DNA of 12,214 nucleotides, taken from the NCBI GenBank assembly GCA_004293505.1, contig RDYY01000017.1, forward strand, positions 1 to 12,214. The letters are read 5' to 3'. The position numbers were made by a program, and so were the translations under genes. Below are positions 1 to 6,748 of this stretch, one piece after another. Under the pieces are notes generated by a model, which was given only the letters and a program-made list of their open reading frames with translations, searched no databases and was not told the DNA's origin. The stretch comes from Sphingobacteriia bacterium. GTDB taxonomy: Bacteria; Bacteroidota; Bacteroidia; Chitinophagales; Chitinophagaceae. Within the stretch, counting starts at the first letter, position 1. Each line of letters begins with the position of its first letter.

Positions 1-30
1 CCATTTAAACTGCAATAAATCTTCTGGCAT
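1..30 (-). CDS. possible start of a minus-strand gene, cut by the window edge
   Basis: On the minus strand an ATG (bases 30-28) opens a frame that stays open to the window edge and reads MPEDLLQFKW. The opening resembles the N-terminus of DUF2851 proteins of Bacteroidota, but ten residues are far too few to assign a family. A possible promoter lies upstream on the same strand: TTG (complement of 62-64), 18 bases, then TATACCTG (complement of 36-43), five bases before the ATG. If real, the gene is divergent from the M28 peptidase and shares a 116-base intergenic region with it. The call rests only on a plausible start and an open frame. Confidence 0.3.
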   Translation of the reverse strand, partial: MPEDLLQFKW

Positions 31-96
31 CTGATCAGGTATAGTAAAGACATGCAAATTACAACATTGCGTTATGGTATAGTTTCACTTCAAGTG

Positions 97-128
97 TTTG
101 GCGCTGCGATGGGAAAGATTTAACTTTC
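97..128 (+). promoter_or_regulatory. Bacteroidota-type promoter of the M28 peptidase gene
   Basis: TTTG at 97-100, a 20-base spacer, then TAACTTTC at 121-128. This fits the Bacteroidota primary-sigma consensus (TTTG at -33, TAnnTTTG at -7) apart from the final base. Transcription would start near 133, leaving a leader of about 14 bases before the ATG at 147. It supports 147 rather than 98 as the original start. Confidence 0.6.
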
Positions 129-146
129 CTCCTACAACTACCTGCC

Positions 147-1642
147 ATGAAACAGCATTTCAAAGCCCTTGTCCTGGGATGGGCATGCATGGGCACAGCC
201 GCTTTGCCCTTGGCCCTATCGGCCCAAAACAGTTCAGATCCTGTTATCCAAGCCATTGTACAAGAAGCCACCCTAAAATGTTGCAAGCCAGTGATTGGGC
301 CATTGCCCAATACCAGCAATATGGCATTGCCGCTCGTCGTGAAAACTATGGCGTATGGCGGGGATGGGACCGAGGGGTTAGCCACATCGACATGGTGAGC
401 CCTTGGGTAAAATCTTTAGAAGCCACCCAATTGGCTTTTTCGCCGGCCACCAAAAAACCAGTGAAAGCTGCTACCATTGTGTTGCCTGACCTGGCCGACT
501 CCTTGGCCTTTCAAGCTTGGTTGCCCAATGTAAAAGGAAAATTTGTGTTGGTCTCCATGCCCCAACCCACGGGAAGACCCGATTACAATTGGCAAGAATT
601 TGCCACGCCAGCCTCATTTGACAAAATGAAAAAAGAACGCAGCGCCCAAACCGATGCTTGGCGCAAACGCATTTCAAAAACAGGATATAACGCACGCCAA
701 TTGGCTGCTGTTTTGGAAAAAGCAGGGGCTGCAGGCATTGTCGGTTCCAATTGGTCCAACGGCTTTGGCGTCAATAAAATTTTTGACGCGTCTACCAAAA
801 AAATTCCCACCATTGATGTGGCGCTGGAAGATTACGCTTTATTGTTTCGTTTAACTGAATCTGGAAAAGCACCCGAGATCAGTGTTTTTGTGCAGTCCAA
901 AGAATTGGGGGAAGTGCCCACGTTTAATACGGTGGCAGAAATCAAAGGCAGCAGCAAGGCCAACGAATACGTGATGTTGTCTGCGCATTTTGATTCCTGG
1001 GATGGGGCCACAGGTGCTACCGACAACGGCACGGGCACCATGGTCATGATGGAAGCCATGCGCATTTTGAAAGCGGTGTATCCCAATCCCAAGCGCACCA
1101 TTTTGGTGGGCCACTGGGGCAGTGAAGAGCAAGGCCTGAATGGCTCTCGTGCATTTGTGGAAGACCACCCAGAAATAGTCAACAACTTGCAAGCCTTGTT
1201 CAACCAAGACAATGGCACAGGTCGGGTGGTGAACATTGGGGGATCGGGTTTTGCCAAGGCCAAAGATTATTTGGGCCGATGGTTGGCAGCCGTACCTAGT
1301 GCTTACAAAGACTCCATCAAAACCAGTTTCCCTGGAACGCCCGGCGGTGGTGGATCGGACCACGCTTCTTTTGTGGCGGTAGGCGCGCCTGCTTTTTCTT
1401 TGGGTGCCCTCAACTGGTCCTATTTCAATTACACCTGGCACACCAACCGGGATACTTACGACAAAATTGTGTTTGATGATTTGCGCAACAACGCCATCCT
1501 CACGGCCATCTTGGTTTACATGGCTTGCGAAGACCCCGAGCGCAGTTCCAATGAAAAAGCTGATTTTCCCCCCAATCCCCGCACCGGCGAGAAATGGCCT
1601 GCACCCGTTAAATCCAAGCGCAGGGGCGGTTTAGACAACTAA
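147..1642 (+). pseudogene. secreted M28-family metallopeptidase with PA domain, N-terminally frameshifted
   Basis: This is a zinc-dependent exopeptidase of family M28 (carboxypeptidase Q/aminopeptidase type) that would act in the envelope or outside the cell. The ATG at 147 opens a typical signal peptide (MKQHFKALVLGWACMGTAAL, cleavage near LSAQ) and the usual mature start NSSDPVIQAIVQEAT, ending near base 273. The sequence then continues in another frame as PKMLQASDWAIAQYQQYG and runs intact to the stop at 1640-1642. About 23 residues that family members carry between these points (an SQL..AHELMD.IGPRLVGTP-like stretch) are absent, so a deletion appears to have removed them and changed frame. 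All catalytic residues remain: His codon 986, bridging Asp 1022, Glu pair 1124/1127, Asp 1208, His 1439. A PA-type insert lies roughly at 455-905. An ATG at 278 could start a leaderless, unexported remnant. An assembly error is the main alternative. Confidence 0.75.
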
Positions 1643-1936
1643 ACTGGCCAAGATTTTTTCGGCAGCCAAGGCCCACTTCAAGTCCAGTTCGGTAATGCCT
1701 TGGGCATCGTGGGTTTGCAATTGAATGCTGATGCGGTTGTAAACCCCCGACCAATTGGCGTGGTGGTTCAGGGATTCAGACACCAAAGCGGTTTGTACCC
1801 AAAAGCCTACGGCTTGTTGAAAATTCTTGAAAACAAAGTGCTTGGTCAAAAAACCATCTTGGTACTGCCAATCTTTTAAACGGGAATCGGTCAGTCTAGA
1901 AGCTATCTCGGCCGGGGATAAAACGCTATGTGTCAT
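1631..1936 (-). CDS. phhB: pterin-4a-carbinolamine dehydratase
   Basis: A 101-residue cytosolic enzyme that dehydrates 4a-hydroxytetrahydrobiopterin, recycling the pterin cofactor of aromatic amino-acid hydroxylases. The family signature is visible: FVFKNFQQAVGFW, then LNHHANWSGVYNRISIQL and THDAQGITELDLKWA. These hold the active-site histidine pair and the later TH(D) histidine. The usual HHP(D/E) is HHAN here, a modest variation. The start ATG (1936-1934) lies two bases after the TGA of the upstream M48 gene, so it is very likely the last gene of that operon. A longer open frame to 2068 only overlaps the M48 gene and was not used. Its 3' end overlaps the convergent M28 gene by 12 bases. No pterin-dependent hydroxylase is in the window, so its partner is unknown. 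Confidence 0.88.
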   Translation of the reverse strand: MTHSVLSPAEIASRLTDSRLKDWQYQDGFLTKHFVFKNFQQAVGFWVQTALVSESLNHHANWSGVYNRISIQLQTHDAQGITELDLKWALAAEKILASLVV

Positions 1937-1938
1937 GT

Positions 1939-2724
1939 TCAAAGGGCGGCTTTCATTTTTGTCCAAGCCTGTGTAGACAACACCGGAACCGACTGAATGG
2001 TTGCTGTGCCACGCAAGGCCTTGATCTCTGCTGCCCTTTCTTTTCCGGCAGGATGGGTGTTCAACCAACTGGTATAGGCTTCCAGATCGGCATTGTCCTC
2101 GCTCATCCGCAACAAGAAATCTGCCATGGCCATGGGATCCATTTTGGCCTTGGTGACATAAGCCACAGCTTGGGCATCTGCCGCTGCTTCTAATTGGCGA
2201 CTAAAAGCCGCAGAACCCAGGTACTGGACGGCTTCTCGGGCCAATTCCCCGCCCCCAGTGGTGATAGCGGTCAAGGTGCTGACCCCTATTTCTTTGACCA
2301 AGGTTTTCATGACATGGTCTAATGTTACGTGGGCCATTTCATGTGCCAGCACACCCGCCAATTCCGCTTCGCTCTTGACATTTTTCAACAGTCCCGTGTG
2401 CACCACCAAATGCCCACCCGGCAGGGCAAAAGCATTCACTTCTTTCTGGCGAATCAAGTGAAGGTGAAAATGGGTGCTGTCCAAACCATTGCTGCGCACC
2501 AAGTGCTGCAACATTTGCTGTACGGGTTGCACCAGTACACTGTCTTTTTCTTCTCGCTCGGTTTCGCGAACAATGTCCCAAAACACGCGCCCCAGTTTTT
2601 CGTCAGAGGCCTTTTTTATTTTTTCTACTTTGAACAGGCCCATCCAATCCACCATAGAGAGGCCCCAAAACACGCCCATGAACAATGCCACCATGAGCAA
2701 ACCTTGTAAGACGATCTTTTTCAT
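1939..2724 (-). CDS. membrane-anchored M48-family metalloprotease
   Basis: A 261-residue zinc metalloprotease of family M48 (HtpX/BepA/Oma1-like), probably active at the periplasmic face and involved in envelope protein quality control. Residues 5-22 form one hydrophobic anchor or uncleaved signal. NAFALPGG (97-104) is the conserved element ahead of the catalytic site. HEMAH (128-132) supplies two zinc ligands and the catalytic Glu. Glu179 in SRQLEAAAD supplies the third ligand, and NTHP (222-225) is the usual downstream motif. There are no TPR repeats. The chosen ATG (2724-2722) overlaps the TGA of the DUF4870-like gene (ATGA overlap), indicating translational coupling. A longer frame to 2793 would add 23 residues that lie over the upstream gene and lack membrane character. 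The family is certain; the substrate is unknown. Confidence 0.92.
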   Translation of the reverse strand: MKKIVLQGLLMVALFMGVFWGLSMVDWMGLFKVEKIKKASDEKLGRVFWDIVRETEREEKDSVLVQPVQQMLQHLVRSNGLDSTHFHLHLIRQKEVNAFALPGGHLVVHTGLLKNVKSEAELAGVLAHEMAHVTLDHVMKTLVKEIGVSTLTAITTGGGELAREAVQYLGSAAFSRQLEAAADAQAVAYVTKAKMDPMAMADFLLRMSEDNADLEAYTSWLNTHPAGKERAAEIKALRGTATIQSVPVLSTQAWTKMKAAL

Positions 2725-3173
2725 TGGGTCATGAAGTTGTGTGAAGCACGGGGTTGGCACAAACGATCGGTGAGGGCCGCATAAAACCACCAACGAATGT
2801 TTTTGCCCTTGCGGGTTTCTACCGTGGTGTAAATGGTGGTGATCAACTCGCTGAGGTTAAAGAGAATGGCGGTAAACAAATAAGCCAAATAAGCATTGCT
2901 CAATGATTCATCGCCAAACAAAATGGACATGGTCCACCAAAAACCATAACTGTTCACAAAGAACAAACTCAATTGCAAAAGCAAAGCCTGGGTGCAATGC
3001 CAGCGCACATAAAAACTGCTGCGCCGATAGCCCAGCCAAAACACTACTGTAGCAATGAGGTTAACAATGGGCAGGGGCAGTCCTACTATGAACATGATGA
3101 GGCTCATCAAATAGGCATTGGAAGCTTTTTCTTTTTCGTGCTCTTCGGGACGGTAAGTGGACAGTGGGTGCAT
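2721..3173 (-). CDS. DUF4870-like (Tic20-type) integral membrane protein
   Basis: A 150-residue membrane protein. After a hydrophilic N-terminus (about residues 1-20, HPLSTYRPEEHEKEKASNAY) come three to four hydrophobic segments. The central FYVRWHCTQALLLQL matches the FVRFHA.QSLL motif of DUF4870/Tic20-like proteins. The C-terminus is basic and polar. The ATG at 3173 follows the DUF2752 stop by eight bases, and the stop overlaps the start of the M48 gene. It is thus locked into a TM2-DUF2752-DUF4870-M48 operon. The family has no established biochemical function; proximity to the protease suggests a role in membrane or envelope homeostasis, which is inference. An in-frame extension to 3287 overlaps the upstream gene and was rejected. 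Confidence 0.8.
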   Translation of the reverse strand: MHPLSTYRPEEHEKEKASNAYLMSLIMFIVGLPLPIVNLIATVVFWLGYRRSSFYVRWHCTQALLLQLSLFFVNSYGFWWTMSILFGDESLSNAYLAYLFTAILFNLSELITTIYTTVETRKGKNIRWWFYAALTDRLCQPRASHNFMTQ

Positions 3174-3181
3174 GGTAATGT

Positions 3182-3613
3182 TTAAAGGCCTTTCCAAATG
3201 TTCCAAATCCAATTCAAGCCCATCAAAAGGGCCAAAGGAATGGCCCATTTGGGTTTTTGAATGTGTTGCAAAACTTGTACATACCATTCATAGAGGCTTT
3301 GTTGGCGGGTTAGGCCATCTACCATCAACCAAAGGGGCAAGACCACTAGGCCCAGGGCTGCCCACCATCCCAAAGGATTGATGGCCAGGGCTGTCAACCA
3401 TTCACCGTGCAGCAAAGCTTCCAAAGAACGCGTGGTACCACAAGCGGGACAAGGCAGGCCAGTGGTATTTTTCAAAACACAAATGTTCAGGCTGTGGTGG
3501 GGATCCAAGTTCCAATACAACCAACCCCAACCCACCAAAACAAACAAGATCAAGCCCCAATAAAACAGGGCAGACTTTTGGCTTCTCCAGACCGATTGTA
3601 ACAAAGCGTACAT
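3182..3613 (-). CDS. DUF2752 family membrane protein
   Basis: A 143-residue membrane protein. The defining DUF2752 motif is present: GLPCPACGTTRSLEALLHGEW, with two cysteines in CPAC followed by GTTR. A hydrophobic helix precedes it (residues about 17-34) and another follows (GWWAALGLVVLPLWLMV), then a C-terminal hydrophobic stretch near PLALLMGLNWIWNIW. The CPxCG-T-R element resembles a redox- or metal-active site at the membrane surface, but no function is known for the family. It starts seven bases after the TM2 gene stop and ends eight bases before the DUF4870-like gene. TM2 and DUF2752 genes are commonly neighbours, which supports the operon reading. Confidence 0.87.
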   Translation of the reverse strand: MYALLQSVWRSQKSALFYWGLILFVLVGWGWLYWNLDPHHSLNICVLKNTTGLPCPACGTTRSLEALLHGEWLTALAINPLGWWAALGLVVLPLWLMVDGLTRQQSLYEWYVQVLQHIQKPKWAIPLALLMGLNWIWNIWKGL

Positions 3614-3620
3614 GGGCCAA

Positions 3621-3959
3621 TCAATATAGCAACTGCTGCAGTTTTACAATGTTGCTGTCGCGGGTTGCATCCATGATCAAGAAAAGATCAATGATGGCCC
3701 AAATGCCAAATCCGCCACAGGTCAATAGTTTGCCAATCCCCAAGCCCGTGTCACCAATGATGAAACGGTCAATGCCCAAAGCGCCCCCCAAAAGGGAAAC
3801 AATCAAAATGGTGGTGGGGTCTTTCAATTGCAAGGTTTGGAACAAGACCCATTTGCTGTCGTCAATTTCCAACAACCTTTCGCGAATTTGTGCAATGTGA
3901 AAGGAATGGAAATACTTGGCATTGGTCATGATGAACATGTCAACCTTTTGTGGGTCCAT
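3621..3959 (-). CDS. TM2 domain-containing protein
   Basis: A 112-residue protein and the first gene of the five-gene minus-strand operon. The N-terminal half is soluble (about residues 1-47). The C-terminal half is a TM2 domain: a hydrophobic helix ILIVSLLGGALGIDRFIIGD, a short turn with TGLGIGKLLT, then a second helix GGFGIWAIIDLFLIMDA. The GxxGxDRFYxG-like core is recognisable, with FIIGD replacing the commoner FYLGD. The family's role is not established. ATG at 3959 is used; the internal ATGs at codons 8 and 11 are possible alternatives, because the upstream extension carries no motif. The intrinsic terminator of the upstream DUF4290 gene separates the two transcription units. Confidence 0.85.
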   Translation of the reverse strand: MDPQKVDMFIMTNAKYFHSFHIAQIRERLLEIDDSKWVLFQTLQLKDPTTILIVSLLGGALGIDRFIIGDTGLGIGKLLTCGGFGIWAIIDLFLIMDATRDSNIVKLQQLLY

Positions 3960-3983
3960 GGGTGCTGTGTTTTAATTGAAGGA

Positions 3984-4015
3984 TTAAGATAAGGAACAAA
4001 AAAAAGTCCGCCAAA
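3984..4015 (-). promoter_or_regulatory. candidate promoter of the TM2 operon
   Basis: On the minus strand TTTG (complement of 4012-4015), 20 bases, then TATCTTAA (complement of 3984-3991), about 24 bases before the TM2 start. The spacing equals that of the M28 promoter, but the -7 box ends in AA rather than TG. The TTTG is the loop of the preceding terminator, so the match may be chance. Confidence 0.35.
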
Positions 4016-4022
4016 GCGGACT
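3998..4022 (-). terminator. intrinsic terminator of the DUF4290 gene
   Basis: Read on the minus strand: AGTCCGC, loop TTTG, GCGGACT, then a run of eight T (complement of 3998-4005). The seven-base-pair GC-rich stem with an immediate T-tract is a textbook rho-independent terminator. It starts about 23 bases after the DUF4290 stop and insulates the TM2 operon from it. Confidence 0.88.
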
Positions 4023-4044
4023 GTGATAATCGGTAAAAAAAACC

Positions 4045-4809
4045 TTAGTAGCGTTTCTTGAAACCACCCCCATTGTTGTTGGGTCGGTTGTTGCCGCTCC
4101 GGTTGTCGCGGCCTTCCATGCGGTTGCCGTTTCCATTGCCGGTTGGTCGATTGCTGCTTTGGCGGTTGCCATTGCCCCAATTGCCATTGGGCCTGTTGCC
4201 CCCTTGTCGGTTGCCAAACTGTTGGCGGCGGTTCTTGCCCCTGGCAGGGTAGTCGTCGGTTTCAATTTGGTTGCGGTGCTTGATGAAGGGGGTATTGCTG
4301 AATTCCAAACCGCCACCTGTGATGCTGTCCAACTCGGCGCGGATGGAATCGTCGTGTACCAGTTCTTTGTGCCAATTGCTGTAAGACAATTTCATGTAAT
4401 AAGCAATGGCATGGGCAAAGCCCGCTTTTTTGTCGGGGTCTTCTTGTTGCAAAGCCTTGTCAATCACCAATTCTAAGTTTTTGCCCAAGTGCGCGTATTT
4501 GGGGTGACGCTTGGGGTAGGGCAAGGGTTCGGGCTTGCGCTTGTAAGTCTCTTTGTCCGGTATGGGATAAGGGCTGTCAACGTCCAGTTTAAAATCGCTG
4601 ATCACAAACAAGTGATCCCACAATTTGTGTTTGTAGTCTTCTACGGTCTTTAATTGTGGGTTCAAGAAGCCCATCAGTTCAATGATAGACTCGGCTTGTT
4701 TCTGTCTTTTTTCGCGGTCTTCAACGCCCAGCAGGTAATCAACCATGCTTTGTACGTGACGGCCATATTCTTTCATCCCCAATTGGATTCGGCCGGTATT
4801 GTATTCCAT
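4045..4809 (-). CDS. DUF4290 domain-containing protein with Asn/Gly/Arg-rich tail
   Basis: A 254-residue protein without signal peptide or membrane helix, so probably cytosolic. Residues 1 to about 175 match DUF4290, a Bacteroidota-restricted family: opening MEYNTGRIQLGMKEYGRHVQ, then IIELMGFLNPQLKTVEDYKH and KLWDHLFVISDF, and AGFAHAIAYYMKLSYSNWH. Residues about 191-254 are low-complexity, made almost entirely of Asn, Gly, Arg, Gln and Pro with a basic end (GFKKRY). They resemble the disordered RGG-like tails of RNA-binding proteins. No function is known for the family; an RNA or nucleoprotein link is only suggested by the tail. Downstream is a strong terminator, upstream a divergent pheS. 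The start ATG at 4809 is about 18 bases after the expected transcription start. Confidence 0.88.
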   Translation of the reverse strand: MEYNTGRIQLGMKEYGRHVQSMVDYLLGVEDREKRQKQAESIIELMGFLNPQLKTVEDYKHKLWDHLFVISDFKLDVDSPYPIPDKETYKRKPEPLPYPKRHPKYAHLGKNLELVIDKALQQEDPDKKAGFAHAIAYYMKLSYSNWHKELVHDDSIRAELDSITGGGLEFSNTPFIKHRNQIETDDYPARGKNRRQQFGNRQGGNRPNGNWGNGNRQSSNRPTGNGNGNRMEGRDNRSGNNRPNNNGGGFKKRY

Positions 4810-4819
4810 GTAAAATGCC

Positions 4820-4851
4820 TTAGTGAAAAAGCAAATATAGGATTATCTTCG
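4820..4851 (+). promoter_or_regulatory. candidate pheS promoter, leaderless spacing
   Basis: TTAG at 4820-4823, 20 bases, then TATCTTCG at 4844-4851, which is TAnnTTTG with one change. Only four bases (CCGC) separate the box from the pheS ATG at 4856, so transcription would begin at or next to the start codon. Confidence 0.45.
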
Positions 4852-4864
4852 CCGCATGGAGAAA
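4832..4864 (-). promoter_or_regulatory. promoter of the DUF4290 gene
   Basis: TATATTTG on the minus strand (complement of 4832-4839) is a perfect TAnnTTTG -7 box. A weaker -33 element TTTC (complement of 4861-4864) lies 21 bases upstream, inside the first pheS codons. The predicted leader is about 18 bases. The promoter overlaps the divergent pheS promoter, so the two could compete. Confidence 0.55.
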
Positions 4865-5929
4865 TTGCTGCAAGAACTGGCCCATTACCGGGCTGAAATC
4901 CAAGCCACTCAAGCACCAGACGCTGCAGCGTTGGAGGCGTTTCGGATCCGTTGGTTGGGCACCAAGGGCCTGGTCAAAGCCATCATGGGCGAGATGAAAA
5001 ACGTTCCAGCCGAAGAGCGCAAAGCTTTTGGACAGACCCTCAACGAGTTCAAGCAAATGGCCGAGCAGCATTTTGAAACGCTGAAAACCGCTTTGGGCGA
5101 GACAGCCCCACCGCCAGCAGCCCGCAGCGCCAAATCCGCTACTGCATTGGATTATACCTTACCCGGGGATCCTTTGACCGTGGGCAGTCGCCACCCCCTT
5201 AACTTGGTGCGCGACCAAATGATCAGCATTTTTAAACGCTTGGGTTTTGTGGTAGCAGAAGGCCCCGAGATTGAAGACGATTGGCACAATTTTGGCGCCA
5301 TGAACTTGCCAGAAGACCACCCTGCCCGCGACATGCAGGACACTTTCTATTTGCGGCCAACAGCTGCTCCAACCGATGCCCAACAAAAATGGCTCTTGCG
5401 CACCCATACCAGTTCGGTGCAAGCCAGGGTGATGGAAAACCAAAAGCCCCCCATTCGGGTCATTTGTCCCGGTCGCGTTTACCGCAACGAAACCGTGAGC
5501 GCCCGCGCCCATTGCTTTTTTCACCAAGTAGAAGGCCTTTACATAGCTGAAAATGTCAGCTTTGCCGACCTGAAACAAACCTTGTATTTTTTTGTGCAAG
5601 AGATGTTTGGCAACGATGTGAAAGTGCGGTTCAGGCCCTCTTATTTTCCCTTTACCGAACCCAGTGCCGAAATGGACATCTCTTGTTTGATTTGCAAAGG
5701 CAAGGGTTGTAATATTTGTAAGCACAGTGGATGGGTAGAAATATTGGGATCGGGCATGGTTCACCCCAAGGTTTTGGAAAATTTTGGCATTGATCCAGAA
5801 CGCTATACAGGCTTTGCTTTTGGCATGGGCGTGGAACGCATCACCCAACTGAAATACCAAGTGAATGACCTTCGCTTGTATTCCCAAAATGACATCCGTT
5901 TCTTGAAACAGTTTACAGGTGTGATTTGA
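4856..5929 (+). CDS. pheS: phenylalanine--tRNA ligase alpha subunit
   Basis: Catalytic alpha subunit of the cytosolic (alpha-beta)2 enzyme that charges tRNA-Phe. At 357 residues it is of usual Bacteroidota length. The N-terminal ~95 residues are the helical tRNA-binding region. The class II core follows: GSRHPLNLVRDQM (110-122), DDWHNFGAMNLPEDHPARDM (141-160), motif 2 RVYRNETVSARAHCFFHQVE (207-226), and motif 3 FAFGMGVERI (320-329). A four-cysteine cluster at 277, 280, 285 and 288 (CxxC-GKG-CxxC, followed by GWVEILGSGMVHP) would form the zinc-binding-like insert of many bacterial PheS proteins. ATG 4856 is the first start and is supported by the promoter box four bases upstream. The beta-subunit gene pheT is not adjacent, common in this phylum. 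Confidence 0.97.
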   Translation: MEKLLQELAHYRAEIQATQAPDAAALEAFRIRWLGTKGLVKAIMGEMKNVPAEERKAFGQTLNEFKQMAEQHFETLKTALGETAPPPAARSAKSATALDYTLPGDPLTVGSRHPLNLVRDQMISIFKRLGFVVAEGPEIEDDWHNFGAMNLPEDHPARDMQDTFYLRPTAAPTDAQQKWLLRTHTSSVQARVMENQKPPIRVICPGRVYRNETVSARAHCFFHQVEGLYIAENVSFADLKQTLYFFVQEMFGNDVKVRFRPSYFPFTEPSAEMDISCLICKGKGCNICKHSGWVEILGSGMVHPKVLENFGIDPERYTGFAFGMGVERITQLKYQVNDLRLYSQNDIRFLKQFTGVI

Positions 5930-5960
5930 TTTGCTACAAAAGATAGCACAAAACAACATC

Positions 5961-6000
5961 GGTAGGGGTATTCCAATACCTTGGGCACCTAAACCCCTCC
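5961..6000 (+). promoter_or_regulatory. inverted repeats just before the desaturase start
   Basis: AGGGGT (5964-5969) can pair with ACCCCT (5993-5998), with a further G-C pair outside (5962/6000). A competing small hairpin, GGTATT-CC-AATACC (5967-5980), shares the left arm. The larger stem ends two bases before the desaturase ATG at 6002 and could mask it. There is no T-tract, so it is not an intrinsic terminator of pheS. Function is not demonstrated. Confidence 0.25.
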
Positions 6001-6001
6001 G

Positions 6002-6739
6002 ATGCTGGCCATTTTGCTGTTCTTTTCACTCCATTGGTTTTCTTCTTTGTTTTTTCATTCTTTCTTTTTACACCGGTATTGCTCTCACCAGATGTATACC
6101 TGTTCTAAAAATTGGGAAAGATTTTTTTACCTCAGCACCTGGGTAGCGCAGGGCTCTTCTTATTTGATTCCCCGCGCTTATGGCGTCATGCACCGCATGC
6201 ACCACGTGTACAGCGATACAGAGAAAGACCCCCATTCCCCCCATTTTTTTACGGACATCTACCAAATGATGCGCCACACGGTGGTGATTTTTAGGGGATT
6301 TGTGACCGGCAAAAATTTACCCGAAGCCCAGTTCACCGCCGACTATTTGCCCCAATGGGATCGCTTGGATCGCCTTGCCCACGCTTGGTATACCCGCTTG
6401 GTTTTTATTTTTATTTACATAGGTTTTTACCTTGTTTTTGCGCCCAATTTTTATTGGTTTCTGCTATTGCCCATTCATTTCTTGATGGGCCCCATTCAAG
6501 GTGCCATCGTGAATTGGTGTGGCCACAAATATGGGTACCAGAATTACCAAAATGGAGACCATTCTCGCAACAGCTCTCCTTGGGGTGTTCTGTTGATGGG
6601 TGAGCTGTTTCAAAACAACCACCACCATGCCAAGACCGATGCCAATTTTGCCCGGCGCTGGTTTGAATTTGACTTGACATTTCTGGTCATGCGGGGTTTG
6701 CACCATGCCAAAGTGATCCAATTGGTCAATAGGGTTTAA
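6002..6739 (+). CDS. acyl-CoA/fatty-acid desaturase, delta-9 type
   Basis: A 245-residue membrane di-iron desaturase that would introduce a double bond into saturated acyl chains, tuning membrane fluidity. Histidine boxes are visible: HRYCSH at 24-29 (HxxxxH), HRMHH at 64-68 (HxxHH), the extra ligand region NWCGHKYGYQN at 171-181, and FQNNHHH at 203-209. In the last box the usual first His is Gln, as in the QNNHH form of bacterial members. Hydrophobic segments lie at about 2-22, 41-57, 131-148 and 150-170. An in-frame TAA at 5990-5992 makes 6002 the first possible ATG; no Shine-Dalgarno is seen. The stop lies nine bases before recO, so the two are probably cotranscribed. The exact substrate (CoA, ACP or lipid) cannot be told. 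Confidence 0.92.
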   Translation: MLAILLFFSLHWFSSLFFHSFFLHRYCSHQMYTCSKNWERFFYLSTWVAQGSSYLIPRAYGVMHRMHHVYSDTEKDPHSPHFFTDIYQMMRHTVVIFRGFVTGKNLPEAQFTADYLPQWDRLDRLAHAWYTRLVFIFIYIGFYLVFAPNFYWFLLLPIHFLMGPIQGAIVNWCGHKYGYQNYQNGDHSRNSSPWGVLLMGELFQNNHHHAKTDANFARRWFEFDLTFLVMRGLHHAKVIQLVNRV

Positions 6740-6748
6740 ATTAGCCCC

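Noticed and set aside
31..38. CTGATCAG palindrome upstream of the M28 gene
   Set aside because: An eight-base palindrome is expected by chance at this scale and no second copy or flanking dyad was seen.
98..270. Single 514-residue frame from an ATG at 98 through the M28 peptidase
   Set aside because: The first ~60 residues in that frame have no signal peptide or family similarity, while the frame from 147 gives a perfect signal peptide and mature start. The -7 box at 121-128 also lies downstream of 98.
851..1441. 196-residue open frame on the minus strand inside the M28 gene
   Set aside because: It is antisense to the clearly coding strand, has no recognisable motif, and comes from codon bias of the real gene.
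5159..5959. 266-residue open frame antisense to pheS
   Set aside because: pheS is certain on the plus strand. The antisense frame has no family features and no promoter-like box.
6737..6748. TAAATTAG box four bases before the recO ATG
   Set aside because: The first three bases are the desaturase stop codon and no -33 element lies at 18-21 bases. recO is more simply the second gene of the desaturase operon.
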